Assembly: GCA_002817055.1 (NCBI GenBank)
Contig: MUCU01000073.1
Coordinates: forward strand, 1-31,517
Reading direction: 5' to 3'
DNA from: SAR202 cluster bacterium Io17-Chloro-G7
GTDB lineage: Bacteria > Chloroflexota > Dehalococcoidia > UBA3495
DNA length: 31,517 nt
Shown in pieces: positions 14,930 to 22,839 of this stretch. Position 1 is the first letter of the stretch; each line of letters opens with the position of its first letter. The notes under the pieces are model-generated. The model made no database searches. It was given only the letters and a program-made list of their open reading frames with translations, and was not told the DNA's origin. Both the position numbers and the translations under genes were made by a program.

Positions 14930-16363
14930 CTAATTTCCCACAAACACTGCGGGGCGAAGGCCCTGGCTGGGCGAAACCTTCTCGTAGCAGTCCGCCACCT
15001 GGAACATCAGACCCTCTTCAAATGGACTGGTGATTATTTGCACACCGATGGGCAACCCCGCTTCCGTGACGCCACAAGGCACCGTTATGGCGGGCAATCC
15101 GGTGGCATTCAAAGGGCTTGTGTTCCGAGAAATCAAGCTTGAGCCCGGTCCCCTGACCCGGTGGTCGACACCATTCATGCTGATGTACTTTGCATCTATG
15201 CGGGGCGCTGCCACCGGGGCTGTGGGGGTAATCAAGAAGTCCACTTGTTGCATTACCCGAGCGTATTCTTCCTGAATAATCCGCTGCACCTTCAATGACT
15301 TGGAGTAGTCTCTGCCAAGAACGAACTGGCCGGGGATGGTGCGGTAGAGCACGTCCGGTCCGTAATCCTCCCGGTTGGACTTGAGAAAAGGTTCGTGGGT
15401 GACGATGCTGTCCGCCATAGCTGAAATCCGCAAGGCACCGAAGTATTGCATTGCGGGCAGGCTGACTTCTTGAATTTCAGCGCCCAACTCCTCCAGGGCG
15501 GCTATGCTCTTTCGAACGGCCGTCTCTACCTCTTCGTCCAACATTTCAAAATAATGGTTGGAAGGGACACCCATTCTCAGGCCCTTGAGGCTTCTCCCCA
15601 GATAGGAGCTGTAATCGGGCACCGGCACTGGCACCGTGCTGGGGTCTAAGGGGTCATCGCCAGCAAGGACTTGAAGGACTAGGGCGCTGTCGGCTACGGA
15701 GCGGGTCATCGGGCCGATGTGGTCGCCGTTAAAACTGGTTACCAACAACCCACGTTGGCTGACCCTTCCATAACTCTGCTTGAGGCCCACAACTCCGCAG
15801 AAGGTTCCCGGCAATCGCACGGACCCCCCCAGGTCAGTGCCAAGAGACATGAAAGTAACCCCTGCGCCAACGTTGGCGCCTCCCCCTCCGCTGGAGCCTC
15901 CCGGTATGTGGTCCAACCCCCAAGGGTTGTGCACCGCCCCGTAGTGAGGATTGTTAGAGGTGGCCCCGGCGGCAAATTCCTCTAGGTTCTCTTTCCCAAT
16001 GAAGATTGCTCCAGCGTCCCGGCAACGCTTAACGACCTCGGCGTCTTCTTCCGGTACATGATTGGCCAAAACCTTGGAACCCAACGTCGTGGTGATCCCT
16101 GCGGTGGCCAGATTGTCTTTCAATCCGATGGGAATACCGTGCAACGGGCCCCGGTAATCGCCTCGAGATATGGCGGCTTCCGATTCACGGGCTTGGTCCA
16201 TGGCCCTATCATGAAGTATGGAAATGAAAGAGTTTAGGGTGGGTTGAAGCCTGTCGGCCTCAGATAGAGCGGCTTCGGTCAACTCTACCGGGGAAACTTC
16301 TTTGTTTTGGATTTTTGGCGCTAACTCGGAGATGGTCATCCGGAGCAGTTCAACGTTCGCCAT
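14930..16363 (-). CDS. amidase (amidase-signature family)
   Basis: 477 residues with the Ser-cisSer-Lys triad of the amidase-signature family: K82 in PIGLKDNLATAG, S157 in IPGGSSGGGGANVGAG and nucleophile S181 in GTDLGGSVRLPG. Overall it is GatA-like, but GGGGANVGAG replaces the usual GGSAAAVAAG stretch and no gatB is near, so hydrolysis of a small-molecule amide is more likely than a role in tRNA-dependent amidation. GGGAGGT lies eight bases before the ATG. The GatC-like small gene lies 195 bp upstream on the same strand and may encode a partner. The substrate is unknown. Confidence 0.92.
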   Translation of the reverse strand: MANVELLRMTISELAPKIQNKEVSPVELTEAALSEADRLQPTLNSFISILHDRAMDQARESEAAISRGDYRGPLHGIPIGLKDNLATAGITTTLGSKVLANHVPEEDAEVVKRCRDAGAIFIGKENLEEFAAGATSNNPHYGAVHNPWGLDHIPGGSSGGGGANVGAGVTFMSLGTDLGGSVRLPGTFCGVVGLKQSYGRVSQRGLLVTSFNGDHIGPMTRSVADSALVLQVLAGDDPLDPSTVPVPVPDYSSYLGRSLKGLRMGVPSNHYFEMLDEEVETAVRKSIAALEELGAEIQEVSLPAMQYFGALRISAMADSIVTHEPFLKSNREDYGPDVLYRTIPGQFVLGRDYSKSLKVQRIIQEEYARVMQQVDFLITPTAPVAAPRIDAKYISMNGVDHRVRGPGSSLISRNTSPLNATGLPAITVPCGVTEAGLPIGVQIITSPFEEGLMFQVADCYEKVSPSQGLRPAVFVGN

Positions 16364-16558
16364 GATTTCGACCTCCCAAATTCTTTTGTGCCAGTGGGTG
16401 CATTGCGGGTAAGAGTCCTTCGCTCGTATTGGGCCAGGCTTGAGGACTCGCTAGGTGAAGGTGAGACATCCTGTCCTCAGTCCTCAGCGGCTCACAACTA
16501 GCGGTCGATGGGGTAACGGTTCTGGTGGACGCAGCAAAATAATTGTTGGCAAATGTAA

Positions 16559-16747
16559 CTAGTCCGACAACTTAAGCAGCCGGCTGGAAAACACATCGGA
16601 CAAATCCAACTCTTCCAGTTTGTTAAGCTCCTCCAAGTAGTACTCCAACTCCGGACGGACTAAATCCAGTTCTTCATCGGACAACTCGAACCCATTGAAG
16701 TCTCGAATCATCGCTTTAAGCGTTTCATTTGAGATTGACACTTTCAT
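16559..16747 (-). CDS. GatC/AtzG-like small protein
   Basis: 62 residues, acidic and helical: ELSDEELDLVRPELEYYLEE followed by LNKLEELDLSDVF. This follows the GatC pattern (L-S-x-E-E-L...L..ILE.V..L.E.D...V), although it is shorter than the roughly 95-residue GatC. Such small subunits bind and stabilise an amidase-signature partner, and an amidase gene lies directly downstream. GAGGGGG precedes the ATG with very short spacing. The pairing is inferred from context and sequence pattern. Confidence 0.7.
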   Translation of the reverse strand: MKVSISNETLKAMIRDFNGFELSDEELDLVRPELEYYLEELNKLEELDLSDVFSSRLLKLSD

Positions 16748-16808
16748 CCCCCTCGTTTAGCTATCGTTTTGGGTCACATGGTCTATTCGCAGTCTTTTCT
16801 GATAACAG

Positions 16809-16841
16809 GCCGGTAATACGCCGGTAATACGCCGGTAATAC
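16809..16841. repeat. 11-bp tandem repeat, three exact copies
   Basis: GCCGGTAATAC is repeated three times without change in the intergenic region between the GatC-like gene and the divergent carboxyltransferase gene. Eleven bases is close to one helical turn, so the copies lie on the same face of the DNA. This would suit cooperative binding of a regulator, but polymerase slippage explains it equally well. Confidence 0.9.
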
Positions 16842-16984
16842 GCGAGAGTTTAAAACAGGGTGGCGTAGAAAGCCAGTATTCGCTAGAAACCGCATTTGCC
16901 AGTGAGGCGGAAGTTGGATGGATGAGGCGCACCGAAATTGGAACAGCAGCTAGAGTTGGACAAGGAGCGAATATTGGCATTTAA

Positions 16985-19012
16985 ATGGCACATTTAGCCG
17001 CCAAGTGTACTTTAACATTACTGGCGCAGAGTTGTATGATAGAAGAAATGGTGGGCTTGGCGCGGGTGCCCGTGGGCGCATTTTCCGCAGCCTTCACCAT
17101 ACCTGGAGGGGCAGATTTGAGGAACCTGTCGGGCTTTTTGGTTCACCTGTTTCGGCGAGAAGGAGACGCGGACAAGGTATATATTTCCGTGGTCCACGAC
17201 CGCTGCTTGCTGTGTGAGGAACCGATAGGTGAGTCCTCCGCTTATCTTACCTACCGGGTCTGCCCCTATTGCCGTTTTCATTACAGCTTATCCGCTAGGG
17301 AACGAATCGATATTCTGGCGGACAAAGGTTCGTTCAGAGAGTCTCACAAGTACTTGAGTTCGATAGCGCCCATTTCTTTCTCCAGGCGCGGGCGCTACCG
17401 TAAGCTGCTAAACCAAGACCAGAACCGGACCGGTTTGACGGAAGCAGTGGTCACCGGACGATGTCAGATCGATGGCATCGAAGTTATGCTCGCGGTGCTG
17501 GACTTTGGCTTCATGGGTGGCAGCATGGGAAGCGTTGTGGGCGAGAAAATCGCCACAGCCTTGGAAACCGCTGCCCGAAGAAACCTGCCCATGATCGCTT
17601 TGGTCTCCGGCGGTGGAGGTAGAACCCAAGAAGGCGTGCTCTCGTTGATGCAAATGGCTAAAACGGTAGCTGCCGCCAACCGGCTCAGGGAGGCTGGCTC
17701 CCCTTTTATCGTTGTGCTGTCCAATCCTTCCACGGGCCAAGCCTACGCCAGTTTCGCCAACCTGTCTGACATCATTCTGGCCGAGCCCGGTTCTTTAATC
17801 GGCCTCGCGCCACTACGTGCTTTGAAGGAAGCGTCTGATCGACCTTTGCCATTGGATGCCCACACGGCTGAGGCTCATCTAGGCCACGGTCTGCTGGACA
17901 ATGTCGTAGACAGGGAAGCCCTGCAGAGTCGATTGTCCATTTTGCTACAGATTCTTACCAGCCAAAAAATGGACAAGGGACATTACAAAGATCTGCCCGA
18001 TACAGAAGCGGAGATTTCCGAGGAACCCGACGCATGGGAATCGGTCACGATCGCCCACCACGCCGAGCGTCCCTTGGCCATGGCTTATATACGGTCGATG
18101 TTAGACCCGTTTATTGAGCTTAGGGGAGACCGGTTGAGCAGCGACGACCGCTCAATCGTTGGAGGCGTGGGGTTCTTGTTCGGAGAACCGGTGGTGATTA
18201 TAGGTCAGCAACGGCGCCCAGCATTGGAGGGTGAGCGGTACCACATTTACCCTGACGGCCTGCGCAAGGCCCAACGGTTGATTTCCCTGGCCTCGCGCTT
18301 CAAGTTGCCTATAATTACCTTGATCGACACCCAAGGAGCCCACCCCGGGCTGGAATCCGAGGAGCAAGGAATAGGAAACGCCATAGCTACCACGCTCTCG
18401 CAGATGGTGGAAGCCCCAGTCCCCGTCGTGTCCGTTGTTATCGGTGAAGGCGGTAGCGAGGGTGCGCTGGCTTTGGGACTTTCAGATCGGATTCTCTTCC
18501 AACAATATGCGATTTACTCGCCTATTTCACTGAACCACCACCTGGGTGGCCCGTTCCCTGATCACATGTTGGACCGGGAGGCAGCCCAAGCACTGATGTT
18601 GACCGCCCAAGATTGCATTGAGTTAGGCATTGGCGATCAAATCATTCCCGAGCCGGAAGGCGGCTCTCACATAAATCCCAGGGAAGCGGCAGCGATTATT
18701 CAGGCGGCCGTTGCCACTCAAATCGGCGAATTAAGCAAGCTTTCGACGAAAAAGCTGCTGAAACGACGCTACCAGAAATACCGGCGTATGGGCGAGCAGA
18801 CTGCTTACTCCCAAGAGGCCATGAGTCTGGAGGTGGAATTATTGATGAACATTACCGCCGAAGGTGGAAGAAGCGGGCGTTTGATAAGGAGCCACGTCTT
18901 GGAGGGCTTTGAGAACGGGATTGGAGAAGTGAACGGTCCGTCGGAAAGTGTGAACGGCCATAGCCATGCCGGGGAAACGGTTACCGGGGTGATGTCGGGA
19001 GACGATTGTTAG
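16985..19012 (+). CDS. fused acetyl-CoA carboxylase carboxyltransferase, beta-alpha (AccD-AccA)
   Basis: 675 residues joining both carboxyltransferase subunits in one chain. The beta half has the zinc ribbon C74-C77...C93-C96 (CLLC, CPYC), FMGGSMGSVVGEKI, SGGGGRTQEGVLSLMQMAKT (208-227) and ILAEPGSLIG. The alpha half (about 355-630) has ERPLAMAYI, FIELRGDRL, IVGGVGFLFGEPVVIIG, PDGLRKAQRL, LIDTQGAHPG and VVIGEGGSEGALALG. The complex makes malonyl-CoA with a biotin carrier and biotin carboxylase, neither of which is encoded here. Several normally constant positions differ: SGGARMQEG became SGGGGRTQEG and GEGGSGGA became GEGGSEGA. The first roughly 50 residues do not look like AccD, and no ribosome binding site marks the ATG, so the start is uncertain. 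Confidence 0.88.
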   Translation: MAHLAAKCTLTLLAQSCMIEEMVGLARVPVGAFSAAFTIPGGADLRNLSGFLVHLFRREGDADKVYISVVHDRCLLCEEPIGESSAYLTYRVCPYCRFHYSLSARERIDILADKGSFRESHKYLSSIAPISFSRRGRYRKLLNQDQNRTGLTEAVVTGRCQIDGIEVMLAVLDFGFMGGSMGSVVGEKIATALETAARRNLPMIALVSGGGGRTQEGVLSLMQMAKTVAAANRLREAGSPFIVVLSNPSTGQAYASFANLSDIILAEPGSLIGLAPLRALKEASDRPLPLDAHTAEAHLGHGLLDNVVDREALQSRLSILLQILTSQKMDKGHYKDLPDTEAEISEEPDAWESVTIAHHAERPLAMAYIRSMLDPFIELRGDRLSSDDRSIVGGVGFLFGEPVVIIGQQRRPALEGERYHIYPDGLRKAQRLISLASRFKLPIITLIDTQGAHPGLESEEQGIGNAIATTLSQMVEAPVPVVSVVIGEGGSEGALALGLSDRILFQQYAIYSPISLNHHLGGPFPDHMLDREAAQALMLTAQDCIELGIGDQIIPEPEGGSHINPREAAAIIQAAVATQIGELSKLSTKKLLKRRYQKYRRMGEQTAYSQEAMSLEVELLMNITAEGGRSGRLIRSHVLEGFENGIGEVNGPSESVNGHSHAGETVTGVMSGDDC

Positions 19013-19064
19013 CCCCAGGCAACCGTTTAATTTCGCGACGGTATCGCCTCAAACTACAGGAGCG

Positions 19065-19889
19065 TCAGGCTGCGGTTCTACCAAATTCCTCAAGACTTTT
19101 CCGCATACCATCCGCTAAATGGGCGTATTCTTCGCCCACGGCAGGGTCGGCCAGGGCCGTTGGTTTAGAAGAATCCCTGTAGCTGCCCCGCAGAGCCAAG
19201 GCACCGAGGAATGGAGCGTCAACCTCTTGGGCTAACTCCTTTCCGGCGCCTTCCCCGAAGATCTCCCCTGAATAGTTTTCCACTACACCGAGCACATTCA
19301 AGTTGAGCTTGCGGATCATGTTGATGCAACGCTTGGCGTCGATGTTAGCCAATTCCTGTGGGGTGCTGACCACCACAAACCCGTCCATGGGGAGGGTTTG
19401 CATTACAGTCAAAGGAGAGTCGGAAGTGCCGGGGGGAAGGTCTACGAGCAAATAGTCTAACTCCCCCCACTGTGTAACTTGCAGGAACTGATTGATTGCA
19501 TTGTGGATCATTGGGCCGCGCCAGATTATCGCCTCCTCCTCTTTTTCCTGGAAGAAGGCCATTGATACGACTTTAACGCCCCATTTCTCGGATGGAATGA
19601 TTTGGCCATCCACGTAATCGGGCTTGTCGGAAATCCCCAGCACCTTTGTGACGTTAGGGCAATCAATGTCCACGTCCAGCAGCCCCACTTTATTGCCTTG
19701 TTGCGCCAGGGTGACAGCAAGGTTAACCGACACCGTGGTTTTACCGACACCGCCTTTGCCGCTGTAAACGCCGATTTTCGTTTGAACTTCGGCCAATCGA
19801 TCAGTGATCTGGCGCTTCTGTTGCCAGGTACGCTTGATCTGCTCTAACCGAGCGTTTTCGGGGCCACTTCTTTCTGGAGGAGTCGCCAT
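19065..19889 (-). CDS. Mrp/NBP35-family ATP-binding protein without the CxxC motif
   Basis: 274 residues, P-loop ATPase of the Mrp/ApbC type, a carrier of iron-sulfur clusters. The deviant Walker A motif is YSGKGGVGKTTVSVNLA (42-58), with LDVDIDCPNV (71-80), IIWRGPMIHNAINQF and LLVDLPPGTSD. After GVVENYSG (201-208), family members usually carry CPxC; here the sequence goes straight on to EIFGEGAGKELA, so the usual cluster-binding pair is absent. The MIP18-like domain that often forms the N-terminus of Mrp is a separate gene 12 bases upstream. The two form an operon, and joint iron-sulfur cluster work is likely. Confidence 0.9.
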   Translation of the reverse strand: MATPPERSGPENARLEQIKRTWQQKRQITDRLAEVQTKIGVYSGKGGVGKTTVSVNLAVTLAQQGNKVGLLDVDIDCPNVTKVLGISDKPDYVDGQIIPSEKWGVKVVSMAFFQEKEEEAIIWRGPMIHNAINQFLQVTQWGELDYLLVDLPPGTSDSPLTVMQTLPMDGFVVVSTPQELANIDAKRCINMIRKLNLNVLGVVENYSGEIFGEGAGKELAQEVDAPFLGALALRGSYRDSSKPTALADPAVGEEYAHLADGMRKSLEEFGRTAA

Positions 19890-19901
19890 TTTATGAACTC
19901 G

Positions 19902-20213
19902 CTAAATGCCCAATTGAGATCTGGCTTCTTCGCTAATCAACTCCGGCGTCCATGGGGGGTCGAAAACCATTTCAATTTCCACCTCGCCGGCGCCGTCCAA
20001 GTCCTGCACGGCCCATTCCGCTTGCTGAGCGATGAACGGTCCCATGCCACAACCGGGGAACGTCAGAGTCATCTGGACGTAAATTCCACCTTCGTCGTTG
20101 ACCTGAATATCGTAAACTAGCCCTAAATCCACAATATTCACCGGAATTTCAGGGTCGTAAACGGTTTTCAGGGCTTCGGTAACGATTTCTTTGGTCAGGG
20201 TTTCCTCTGCCAT
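19902..20213 (-). CDS. MIP18/DUF59-family metal-sulfur cluster assembly protein
   Basis: 103 residues from ATG 20213, chosen because AGGAGG lies six bases upstream; a GTG at 20234 would add seven residues across the ribosome binding site. The family signature is clear: VYDPEIPVNIVDLGLVYDI and LTFPGCGMG with the conserved Cys, then FDPPWTPELISEEAR. Proteins of this type (SufT, PaaD-like) help mature iron-sulfur proteins. It lies directly upstream of the Mrp ATPase in one operon, which restores as two genes the MIP18-Mrp arrangement often found fused. Confidence 0.92.
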   Translation of the reverse strand: MAEETLTKEIVTEALKTVYDPEIPVNIVDLGLVYDIQVNDEGGIYVQMTLTFPGCGMGPFIAQQAEWAVQDLDGAGEVEIEMVFDPPWTPELISEEARSQLGI

Positions 20214-20275
20214 TCTGGCCTCCTGTAATTCCACTTAGAGCCATTATATAGAAAGTTGACTGAAAAGGTCAACAA

Positions 20276-21244
20276 TTATGGAATCAACAAAAGCTTTCCC
20301 GTGGTAGCTCGTCCTTCCAGTTGCCGGTGAGCCTCGGCTGCGTCAGACAATGGGAAGATGTGCTCTACTCTGAGCTTGAGTTCACCCGATTTAACCCAGC
20401 CTAAAACGTCGCCCGAGCGCTTTCCCAATTCTTCCCGGGTGACGGTGTAATCGCCCAAACCGGGACGGGTTAATGAAAGGGAGCCACGGCCCAAAATTCC
20501 AGGGTTGATGTCCGCCGGAGGGCCGCTGGCCGCACCGTATAGCACCAGATGGCCGCGTCGGCCCAAGCTACTGAGGCTCTGATCGAATGTCGTCTTTCCC
20601 ACCGAGTCGTAGACCACTTGGACGCCTTCACCGCCGGTCGCTTTCTTGATTTCCTCCGCGAAATCCTGTTGAGTGTAGATGATTACCTGGTCGGCTCCAG
20701 CTTCCCGGGAAAGCTCGGCTTTCGCTTCGGTTGAGACGGTGGAGAAAACATGACCACCCAGCTTTTTCACCATCTGGGTAAGCAGTAGGCCAGTGCCCCC
20801 GGCGCCGGCATGGACGAGCACCTTGTCACCCTTTTGCACAGCGTAAGTGGAGTGGCAAAGATAGTGGGCGGTCATGCCCTGAAGGATTGCCGCCGCACCG
20901 GCCTTAGCATCCAAGCCTGTTGGCCGTTTGATAAGCCTCCAGGCTGGCGCCAGGACCTGCTCGGCGTATGTTCCGGGTACCGTGCAAAAGGCTACCTCGT
21001 CCCCGACGCTTACCTCGGTCACTCCTTCGCCTATCGACCGCACTACGCCCGCCGCCTCGACGCCAGCCGTCCAAGGCAAACCAGCCACCGGATTGACACC
21101 AGCGCGACTGTAGGTATCCGTAAAGTTGACGCCCACGGCCTGAATATCCACTACCGCTTCTCCGCTCCCTGGAGTGGGGTCCGCAACGTCCCGGTATTTC
21201 ATCACTTCCGGTCCGCCGTGATTGTCGATTTGCACTGCTTTCAT
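20276..21244 (-). CDS. NADPH:quinone oxidoreductase-like MDR protein
   Basis: 322 residues, zinc-free medium-chain dehydrogenase. The N-terminus MKAVQIDNHGGPEVMKYRDV, VNFTDTYSRAG (39-49), PWTAGVEAAGVV and the cofactor loop VHAGAGGTGLLLTQMVKKLG (144-163) are typical of quinone oxidoreductase (QOR). No zinc ligands are present. It probably reduces quinones or other electrophilic alkenes with NADPH. AAGGAGC lies eight bases before the ATG. It is separated by 40 bp from the MIP18-Mrp pair on the same strand, so read-through is possible. Confidence 0.92.
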   Translation of the reverse strand: MKAVQIDNHGGPEVMKYRDVADPTPGSGEAVVDIQAVGVNFTDTYSRAGVNPVAGLPWTAGVEAAGVVRSIGEGVTEVSVGDEVAFCTVPGTYAEQVLAPAWRLIKRPTGLDAKAGAAAILQGMTAHYLCHSTYAVQKGDKVLVHAGAGGTGLLLTQMVKKLGGHVFSTVSTEAKAELSREAGADQVIIYTQQDFAEEIKKATGGEGVQVVYDSVGKTTFDQSLSSLGRRGHLVLYGAASGPPADINPGILGRGSLSLTRPGLGDYTVTREELGKRSGDVLGWVKSGELKLRVEHIFPLSDAAEAHRQLEGRATTGKLLLIP

Positions 21245-21678
21245 GGCGCCTGCTCCTTATATATCTGCATATATCTGATCTAACCCCAATTGTCCCGCCA
21301 TTTTTTGTCCAGTTGTGTCGGTCCAGACTAATGTTGGTGCAGTCTTTTATCTACCCGGTTTCTGGCACGGCTCACCCTATTAGCCCTGATGCCAGCCGAA
21401 CTAACGGTCAATATTCCGGGCGGTAGTATACACCTATCCGCCCGATCACTAAACTGTCGCCGAGACAAAACCGCAGCGATTGTGGGGCGACCCGAATTTT
21501 CTAAGAGGCGCTTCCAAAACCAAGGCCAAAACTAATTCCCACGAAGGTTTCGAAGCTCCCGATGAAAGTTTCGCATGCGGTTATTAATGTGGCCTTGGGC
21601 TGTGCCACGTAGCCGTGAAATGTGGTATCAAATAACCGAATTCGTATCTGTAAGGGTTGGGTGAACACACTGTCTAGA
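21245..21678. other. 434-bp region without a gene
   Basis: Divergent spacer between the quinone oxidoreductase and the GreA fusion. It holds a directly repeated ATATATCTG near 21260 and a hairpin at 21417-21444 (CGGGCGG-TAG / CTA-T-CCGCCCG, loop TATACAC). The hairpin has no T-tract on either strand, so it is not a standard terminator. No frame or RNA gene is recognised. Confidence 0.5.
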
Positions 21679-21707
21679 TTGCTATCCTAGGTGGCAACTG
21701 CTATAAT
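21679..21707 (+). promoter_or_regulatory. sigma-70-type promoter for the GreA fusion gene
   Basis: TTGCTA (21679-21684), 17 bases, then a perfect TATAAT (21702-21707). Transcription would begin near 21714, about 150 bases before the start codon, leaving a long leader. Confidence 0.7.
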
Positions 21708-21712
21708 AAATG

Positions 21713-21791
21713 GGTTATTCCCTGACTTCTGCGGAAGTTTGCTTCACAAGTGTATCATCCGCCGTGAAGTGCTTGGTATGTGGGGATAATC
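21713..21791 (+). promoter_or_regulatory. candidate structured leader RNA (three-way junction)
   Basis: GGTTATTCCC (21713-21722) can pair over ten positions, two of them G-U, with GGGGATAATC (21782-21791). Within this helix lie two hairpins: ACTTC-TGCG-GAAGT (21725-21738) and CTTCAC/GTGAAG (21742-21747 with 21764-21769). The element begins at the predicted transcription start. I match it to no known riboswitch class. Confidence 0.5.
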
Positions 21792-21862
21792 GTCATAACG
21801 CAACAAAAAGGAAGCAATAACGCGTAATCACCCCATCGCTCGCGTTCTGGCCTCCGGAGGTA

Positions 21863-22678
21863 ATGGATTTGACAGATCAAGCCGGTCCTTCTCTCTCGGA
21901 AGCTTTAACGAAGTTCATGCTGGCAAAGAAAAACGGCAAAGGCGCGGCGTTAGATCATTCGGAAGTAGGGCGGTTCGTGGCTTGGTGCGGGCGAGAAAGA
22001 AATGTTGTGGAAGTGACTCCCGCCCAGGTAGCCGAGTACGCCCAGCACATCGGCTTAGGCGGTGTGGAGTCGGTTTCCAGGCTAAGCCCAGTAAAATCGT
22101 TCTTGGGTTACTGGAAGGATGAAGGCTGGATTCAAAACGGCTTGGCAGCGCACTTAAGGCTTCCCAGAGGGCGGAGGTCAGTCGGCGGCGGCAAGCGCGC
22201 CGGAGCGGATGGCACTCCCAGCAGCCAGTTGAGTCAAGAAGGTTACGATCGGCTGGTGGCCCAAGTGGAGGTTCTCAAAGGGGAGAGAGTAAGTGTTGTC
22301 ACCGACATTAAACTTGCGATGGAAGATAAAGACTTCCGGGAAAACGCACCACTAGACGCAGCCAAAGAGCGCCAGGGCATTATCGAGTCCAGAATTCGCG
22401 AATTAGAAGCCAGCTTGTCGAATGCCGAGATTCTGGGAAAAGGCAAGAAAGCAAGCAAACGCACTGCAGTCGGGACCAAAGTCACAATCAAGGATTCGGA
22501 TTCTGGGAAAAAACTAGTTTACCTTTTGGTGGACGTTAGAGAAGCGGACGTCTCGACGGGTAAGATTTCAACTACTTCACCGGTGGGTCAGGCCTTACTT
22601 GACCGAGCCGTCGGCGACAATATAACCATTAATGTCCCCAAAGGCACCCTCCGTTATTCTATTGAGAAAGTCGGTTAG
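21863..22678 (+). CDS. tyrosine-recombinase core-binding (SAM-like) domain fused to GreA
   Basis: 271 residues. Residues about 8-102 follow the N-terminal core-binding domain of XerC/D-type recombinases: VTPAQVAEYAQHI, SRLSPVKSFLGYWKDEGWI and LAAHLRLPR. No catalytic recombinase domain follows. After a basic Gly-rich linker (about 103-120), residues 122-271 form a complete GreA: LSQEGYDRLVAQVEVLK, a coiled coil, tip DFRENAPLDAAKERQG retaining the two catalytic acids (D157, E160), then VGTKVTIKDSDSGK and SPVGQALLDRAVGDNITI. GreA binds RNA polymerase and stimulates cleavage of backtracked RNA. The extra domain could add DNA binding (inference). GGAGG lies only two bases before the ATG. The gene has its own promoter and terminator. 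Confidence 0.88.
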   Translation: MDLTDQAGPSLSEALTKFMLAKKNGKGAALDHSEVGRFVAWCGRERNVVEVTPAQVAEYAQHIGLGGVESVSRLSPVKSFLGYWKDEGWIQNGLAAHLRLPRGRRSVGGGKRAGADGTPSSQLSQEGYDRLVAQVEVLKGERVSVVTDIKLAMEDKDFRENAPLDAAKERQGIIESRIRELEASLSNAEILGKGKKASKRTAVGTKVTIKDSDSGKKLVYLLVDVREADVSTGKISTTSPVGQALLDRAVGDNITINVPKGTLRYSIEKVG

Positions 22679-22730
22679 ATAGGACTTCCCAACTGCTCAG
22701 GCACTGGCAGCGCACCAATGCTGCTCCGAG

Positions 22731-22761
22731 AAACGGCCGTAAAACCGGCCGTTTATTTTTT
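22731..22761 (+). terminator. rho-independent terminator after the GreA fusion
   Basis: AAACGGCCG and CGGCCGTTT form a 9-bp stem around TAAAAC, followed by ATTTTTT. It starts 53 bp after the stop codon. Confidence 0.9.
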
Positions 22762-22839
22762 GTCGCTACGTTTGGATCCTCTCCGGTAAACCGTTACCGA
22801 GTCTTGCGTCTGGAAAGCAACCCAATCACCGGCAAATGT

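Noticed and set aside
16783..16980. 65-codon minus-strand frame across the 11-bp repeats
   Set aside because: It crosses the iterons and the expected divergent promoter region, has no ribosome binding site, and its composition is unlike the neighbouring proteins.
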